Below are positions 60,316-64,000 of a stretch of 64,000 nucleotides of DNA, one piece after another (positions within the stretch are counted from its first letter, which is position 1; every line of letters begins with the position of its first letter). The stretch lies in the NCBI GenBank assembly GCA_030372985.1, contig JAUCQB010000265.1, positions 34,183 through 98,182 on the forward strand, read 5' to 3'. Made by a program: the position numbers and the translations under genes. Origin of the DNA: Phycisphaerae bacterium (GTDB lineage Bacteria; Planctomycetota; Phycisphaerae; UBA1845; PWPN01). The notes below the pieces were generated by a model that did not search any database, had not been told where the DNA came from, and was given only the letters and a program-made list of their open reading frames with translations.

Positions 60316-61392
60316 TCAGAACCAGGTCGTCGCTATCACCGCAGTGCCTGAAATCAGTCCGGCGTACACGAGGGGAAAAGCCCAGCGGCAACAGCGATCG
60401 ATACGATTGCCCAGCGCGGAGTTTCCCTTCTTGTCGCAGGCCTCAACCACGAGGCTGACCAGCACCGAGGCACACATCAGAAGGAAGCTCAGAGTCACCA
60501 GACTGTGGACCAACGTCACGTAGCTGATGTGGGGAAGCTTGTCGGTGACCACCATGAGATAGGCCACGGCCGTCAGGATGCCGACGAAGGACACGCTCAG
60601 ACGGTCACCCAACGACGATTGATCCATCCAGAATACCGACCACGACAGCACGACGACCAGCATGAGCGGCATGACAACCAGGCGTAGCAGAAACCACGAT
60701 TGACGCCGTACCTCGATAGCCAGCACGAACGAGGAGGAGTTTCCCTGACCTCCGGCATAGGGGGCTCTGAGGTTGCGGACCGAGACGCCCATGCCGGTCA
60801 CCGTCCATTGAGGTATCCGGATGCCGCGCCCGTCCACATCGGCAGGCATCGGCTCCGCTTCGAGCATGATTTCGCTCGTATCAAAGCCGACGACCTCGAA
60901 CACCACCTCCAGCCGTTGGCTGTCAAAGGGACACCGCCTGAGGTCGAGTTTCGCCTCGGCGGCGGCGTTAACCGTCTCGATCAGCGTGCAGGTCCCGTCC
61001 GGTTTGATGCGCAGCAGCACCGCATGTTTGTTGTACATGCCGGACACGTTGGCCAGCATCACCTGGGGATACCAGGCCGGGGATATCTCGTCAAACTGGT
61101 AACCGCCCGTGTACACCTTCTCACCCGCCCCCGCTGCGGCGGGGTCAAACGCCTGCCGAGGATCGCGCCACACGAGGGTCAGGACGCCGGAGAACTGGAA
61201 TGTCTCCGCCTCTTCGTCGATCGCGTTGATGTCCTGCAGGTAAAACGCCGCACGGACGGCCACGGGGCCCTCGCCCTGCGGCGGGGCAAGCAATGACTCC
61301 CGGAGCGCCGCGGCCGAAGGGGCCGCGAGGGTCGCCGCACAGCACGGCGCCGCGATGAGCCATGCAGTCAGTGTCGAAACGGCCGTCTTCAT
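60316..61392 (-). CDS. Prokaryotic pentameric ligand-gated ion channel (Cys-loop receptor homologue)
   Basis: A 358-residue protein. A signal peptide (LTAWLIAAPCCA) precedes a beta-sandwich ligand domain (~45-225) with VRAAFYLQDINAIDEEAETFQFSGVLTLVWRDPR and the Pro-loop RRCPFDSQRLEVVFE; the disulfide-forming second Cys of animal Cys-loops is missing, as in GLIC and ELIC. Four membrane helices follow: FLLRLVVMPLMLVVVLSWSVFWM, the pore helix SVSFVGILTAVAYLMVVTDKLP, YVTLVHSLVTLSFLLMCASVLVSLVVE and WAFPLVYAGLISGTAVIATTWF. The M1 Pro and the M2-M3 Pro are present. It should form a pentameric channel in the inner membrane. The ligand and ion are unknown. No other transport gene is near. Confidence 0.88.
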   Translation of the reverse strand: MKTAVSTLTAWLIAAPCCAATLAAPSAAALRESLLAPPQGEGPVAVRAAFYLQDINAIDEEAETFQFSGVLTLVWRDPRQAFDPAAAGAGEKVYTGGYQFDEISPAWYPQVMLANVSGMYNKHAVLLRIKPDGTCTLIETVNAAAEAKLDLRRCPFDSQRLEVVFEVVGFDTSEIMLEAEPMPADVDGRGIRIPQWTVTGMGVSVRNLRAPYAGGQGNSSSFVLAIEVRRQSWFLLRLVVMPLMLVVVLSWSVFWMDQSSLGDRLSVSFVGILTAVAYLMVVTDKLPHISYVTLVHSLVTLSFLLMCASVLVSLVVEACDKKGNSALGNRIDRCCRWAFPLVYAGLISGTAVIATTWF

Positions 61393-61589
61393 GGCTTATC
61401 TCAGGCACTTGCGGGTGGATGCATCGCGCGACGGGCGCTGACGGGCGGACCCGCATTCGCTTAACGCACGGCCAGTAGCATATGGAGAGGCAGGCAGACA
61501 GGCAAGAGCGACCGCGCCCATGTGCGGGGATATCCCTGTATTCTGCCAACCCGAGGGGTGCGGGGCTTTCAAGAGCGGCAGGAGTGCGC

Positions 61590-61595
61590 TAGAAT
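61590..61595 (+). promoter_or_regulatory. -10 box (TAGAAT) upstream of the second sulfatase
   Basis: TAGAAT about 90 bases before the ATG, with a weak TTTCAA 17 bases further upstream. Confidence 0.3.
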
Positions 61596-61684
61596 GCTCG
61601 GACACAGCCGGGCGGCGCATGCAGCCCAAAGAGTATCTGGACGATCTCCGCCGATCAGAACAAATCGACAATCGAGGAATGGCC

Positions 61685-63124
61685 ATGAAATGGAACGTGG
61701 CAATCAGCATCATGCTCGCAAGCCTGGTCCTTGCAGCAGGTACCCAGGCGACAGGAGTGGAAGCCGGCACAGACGTCCAGCGGCCGAACGTGGTGATGTT
61801 TCATTGCCACGACCTGGGGCAATTCCTGCACTGCTATGGCGTGAAGACCGTCCGGACGCCCAATCTCGACAGGTTTGCGGAAGAGGGCGTGCGGTTTGCG
61901 CGGTCGTTTTGCACGCAGCCCGGGTGCAGCCCGTCGCGTGCTTCGCTGTTCACCGGACGCTATCCGCACAACAACGGTGTCATGGGCCTCACCCATGCCA
62001 ATTTCGCGTGGGATCTCCGACCGGAGGAGAAGCATCTCGCCCAGTTTCTCAAAGAGGCCGGCTATCAGACCGTCGCCGTCGGCGTGATCCACGAAACGCG
62101 CTCCGGGGCGAAGCGGTGCGGGTACGACAAGCACATCAACCAGTCGAAGGCGGCCGAGGGCACGACCGCGGTCATCGAGCAGTTGAAGCAACTCGCAACG
62201 GGCACGCGGCCGTTTTACCTCTATGCGGGCTTCATTGAGCCACACCGTTTGCCGTATCCCAAGGGGCCGGATCGACCGGCTGGAGACCACGGTTTCCCCG
62301 GCCCGCATCTCAAGCCTGACAGCGCGCTGGGCGTGGACGTGCCCGGTTATCTGCGCGACATGCCCGGCACGCGCGAGGAACTCGCCGGCCTGCAAGGCGC
62401 CGTGCGCCATGTGGACGAGCAGTTCGGCCGGTTCATCGAAGCCATCCGGGAGCTGGGGCTGGAGAAAAACACGCTGGTGATCGCCACCACCGACCACGGC
62501 ATCGCGATGCCACGGGCCAAGTGCAGCGTCTATGAGCCCGGCCTGCAAGTGGCCCTGCTGCTGCGACACGCCGGGCGCAAGGGGTGGCACGGCGGCGTTG
62601 TCCGCAACGAGATGATATCGAACATTGACATGCTGCCGAGCATCCTCGAACTCGCCGGAATATCCGTTCCCGCCAACGTACAAGGGCGGTCGTTCGCACC
62701 GCTACTCGATGGAAAAGCCTACACGCCCAACGAAGTGATCTTCGGCGAGCTGACCTATCACGGTTACTACGACCCGCGGCGCAGCATCCGCACGGAGACG
62801 CACAAACTCATCGCCAACTTCTCCAGCGCCCCGGCATTTCAGGATCCCTCGCAACAGTGGCGGCCGAGGTCCGACACCGTCGTGCCGGAAAACCCGGCGA
62901 CGGCCTTCCACCGGCATCTGGAACTCTACGACCTGAGCAGCGACCCGTGGGAGCAGGTTGATCTGGCCAGCAAGCCGGAATACACGGCCACCCGAAACGA
63001 ACTCGCTCGCCGCCTGTATCAGCACATGGTCGAGACCGACGACCCGCTGCTGCGCGGTGCGGTCGCCTCGCCCCAGCACGAGACCAGGCTGAAAATGCTG
63101 CAAGGCGGCCCGTCGCCCAATTGA
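61685..63124 (+). CDS. Secreted formylglycine-dependent sulfatase (second)
   Basis: A 479-residue S1-family sulfatase with a signal peptide (VAISIMLASLVLAAGTQA). RPNVVMFHCHDLGQFLHCYG opens the fold, with His-Cys-His-Asp where most family members have a DD pair. The sulfatase motif is CSPSR (Cys ~81), then LFTGRYPHNNGVMGL, TTDHGIAMPRAKCSVYEPG and IDMLPSILELAGI. This resembles the heparan N-sulfatase-like (sulfamidase) branch more than the first sulfatase in the window; that placement is by eye. The ATG at 61685 (spacing from GAGGA) is preferred to 61679. It stands alone, divergent from the channel gene. Confidence 0.88.
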   Translation: MKWNVAISIMLASLVLAAGTQATGVEAGTDVQRPNVVMFHCHDLGQFLHCYGVKTVRTPNLDRFAEEGVRFARSFCTQPGCSPSRASLFTGRYPHNNGVMGLTHANFAWDLRPEEKHLAQFLKEAGYQTVAVGVIHETRSGAKRCGYDKHINQSKAAEGTTAVIEQLKQLATGTRPFYLYAGFIEPHRLPYPKGPDRPAGDHGFPGPHLKPDSALGVDVPGYLRDMPGTREELAGLQGAVRHVDEQFGRFIEAIRELGLEKNTLVIATTDHGIAMPRAKCSVYEPGLQVALLLRHAGRKGWHGGVVRNEMISNIDMLPSILELAGISVPANVQGRSFAPLLDGKAYTPNEVIFGELTYHGYYDPRRSIRTETHKLIANFSSAPAFQDPSQQWRPRSDTVVPENPATAFHRHLELYDLSSDPWEQVDLASKPEYTATRNELARRLYQHMVETDDPLLRGAVASPQHETRLKMLQGGPSPN

Positions 63125-63226
63125 AACGACCCGGCGCGAGCACAACCTCATCTCCTCCCTCCCCTCCGATCATTCCCTGGACAACTCGATTGACATGTCG
63201 GGGGTAAAAGAGCGAGAATACCGGGC

Positions 63227-63562
63227 ATGAAGCGTGTCTTCGCATCTCAAGACCGGGCCGCTATCGCAATCGTCCGCGAATTGCTCGCGAACGAGGGTAT
63301 CGAGACCATCGTTCAGAATGAGAACATGTCCGCCATTTGCGGCGAGATTCCCTTCTTCCTGGCGATGCCCGAGGTGTGCGTTCTGCGGGATGAGGACTTG
63401 GCACAAGCCCAGGCTATCGTCGAGCGGTTTGAGTCCGGCGAGGCGCGGGATCAGGATGGCAAGAAGCCATGGCGCTGTCCGCGCTGCGGAGAGACGATTG
63501 AGGGACAATTCACCATTTGCTGGAAATGTGGCACGCGGATGGAGGCGCAGGACGACGCGTAA
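63227..63562 (+). CDS. DUF2007 domain protein with zinc ribbon
   Basis: A 111-residue protein. The N-terminal part MKRVFASQDRAAIAIVRELLANEGIETIVQNENMS...PFFLAMPEVCVLRDEDLAQAQAIVERF matches DUF2007, a small ferredoxin-like fold described as a putative signal-transducing domain. A four-Cys zinc ribbon follows, WRCPRCGETIEGQFTICWKCGTRME. The Asp/Glu-rich linker between them (ESGEARDQDGKK) is flexible. It is cytoplasmic. No operon partner is seen: the sulfatase ends 100 bases upstream on the same strand. The precise function is unknown. Confidence 0.8.
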   Translation: MKRVFASQDRAAIAIVRELLANEGIETIVQNENMSAICGEIPFFLAMPEVCVLRDEDLAQAQAIVERFESGEARDQDGKKPWRCPRCGETIEGQFTICWKCGTRMEAQDDA

Positions 63563-63784
63563 GACGGGCGTCGCCGATTCGATGCGCACGACACCCCCTC
63601 TGCGCCGGATGGGACATGATCGCGCCTCCACCTCATGATCGGGAGTTCGCCGTCGAGTCGATCGTACGAAACACCGCGCAGGTCACGCGATCGTGCTTCC
63701 CGGAAGACCGGCCGAAAACCAGGGAAAGCCTCTCAATGGTTATGGTGTTCCCCAGGCCCTTCCCCCCCGTCCGACCCGATGGAC

Positions 63785-63952
63785 TTAGAACCAGTCCTCG
63801 ATGTCATTGCCGACACAATTGAACCAGTCACTCAGATCGTCGATATCTTCGCAATTGGCTCCTCCTTCACCGCATTCCGCTCCCATCAATGCGAACAGCA
63901 GGCCGCCGATGAGCAACAAGCGCCAACTCCACGATCTGACCGCATGCCACAT
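63785..63952 (-). CDS. 55-residue secreted acidic Trp-rich peptide
   Basis: A short gene. The ATG at 63952 has AGGAGG eight bases upstream. The chain starts MWHAVRSWSWRLLLIGGLLFALMGAEC, a signal peptide or anchor, and ends GGANCEDIDDLSDWFNCVGNDIEDWF. The mature part is strongly acidic, with three Cys and Trp residues near the end. The Glu before the first Cys makes a standard lipobox unlikely. No family is recognised. The excellent ribosome binding site and typical signal sequence support it being real. The stretch 63563-63784 holds nothing else. Confidence 0.6.
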   Translation of the reverse strand: MWHAVRSWSWRLLLIGGLLFALMGAECGEGGANCEDIDDLSDWFNCVGNDIEDWF

Positions 63953-64000
63953 GATTCATGCCTCCTCTTGGACCTGTAGTCCCCATGTTCACCGTATCCG

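Noticed and set aside
1..64000. tRNA, rRNA, insertion sequence or prophage genes
   Set aside because: No T-loop-like GTTCGA patterns in a cloverleaf context, no rRNA-like conserved blocks, and no transposase, integrase or phage structural motifs were found by eye.

Overview
The window is high-GC DNA with planctomycete character, most like class Phycisphaerae. The signs are many long secreted proteins, two formylglycine sulfatases, dockerin-like EF-hand tails (DGDVDQSDF type), a zinc-ribbon membrane protein of the CPxCxYNLTGL type, a pentameric ligand-gated channel, and sparse operons separated by untranslated stretches with hairpins. The taxonomic call is inference; no rRNA or tRNA gene was seen.

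Layout. 0-5.7 kb: end of pyrC, a tandem kinase/pseudokinase, and a minus-strand operon of a conserved protein, a lipoprotein and an RDD membrane protein. 5.8-6.9 kb: a PIN toxin-antitoxin pair between two copies of a ~175-bp direct repeat whose terminator hairpin shows a compensatory base-pair change. 6.9-17 kb: two large secreted RTX-type proteins (one S-layer-like, with a ~0.5 kb leader) around a GH57 amylase-type enzyme. 17-22 kb: alpha/beta hydrolase, Hsp20 with a perfect sigma-54 promoter, QueG carrying an odd in-frame insert, and a small unknown protein. 22-32 kb: esterase and sulfatase, dockerin-like secreted protein, Deg-type protease overlapping a glycosidase, and a GH39-like enzyme with a dockerin-like tail. 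32-40 kb: FAD oxidoreductase, DUF433 and HicBA antitoxin/toxin genes, purA, uppS, a tetraheme cytochrome, glycerate kinase. 40-46 kb: an HtrA/DegQ-type protease, a DUF4380-like lipoprotein, an M42 peptidase and a CPBP protease.

47-60.2 kb is the most striking part. A sigma-54 activator with no receiver domain is followed by a sigma-54-type promoter and a receiver-like protein lacking its phospho-acceptor. A run of five same-strand secreted or exported proteins comes next: a 1707-residue CnaB-like/beta-helix protein, three multicopper-oxidase-like proteins and a lipoprotein. The copper ligands appear divided between polypeptides: the first oxidase keeps HxH and HCH...H...M in domain 1, the second keeps HPFHTH and HSH in domain 2, and the third keeps none but has four Ig-like domains. 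A heteromeric six-cupredoxin oxidase assembled from separate subunits is the main hypothesis of this annotation. A metal-oxidation role (for example Mn or Fe) is possible but is not shown by the sequence.

60.3-64 kb: a prokaryotic Cys-loop-type channel, a second sulfatase, a DUF2007/zinc-ribbon protein and a 55-residue secreted peptide.
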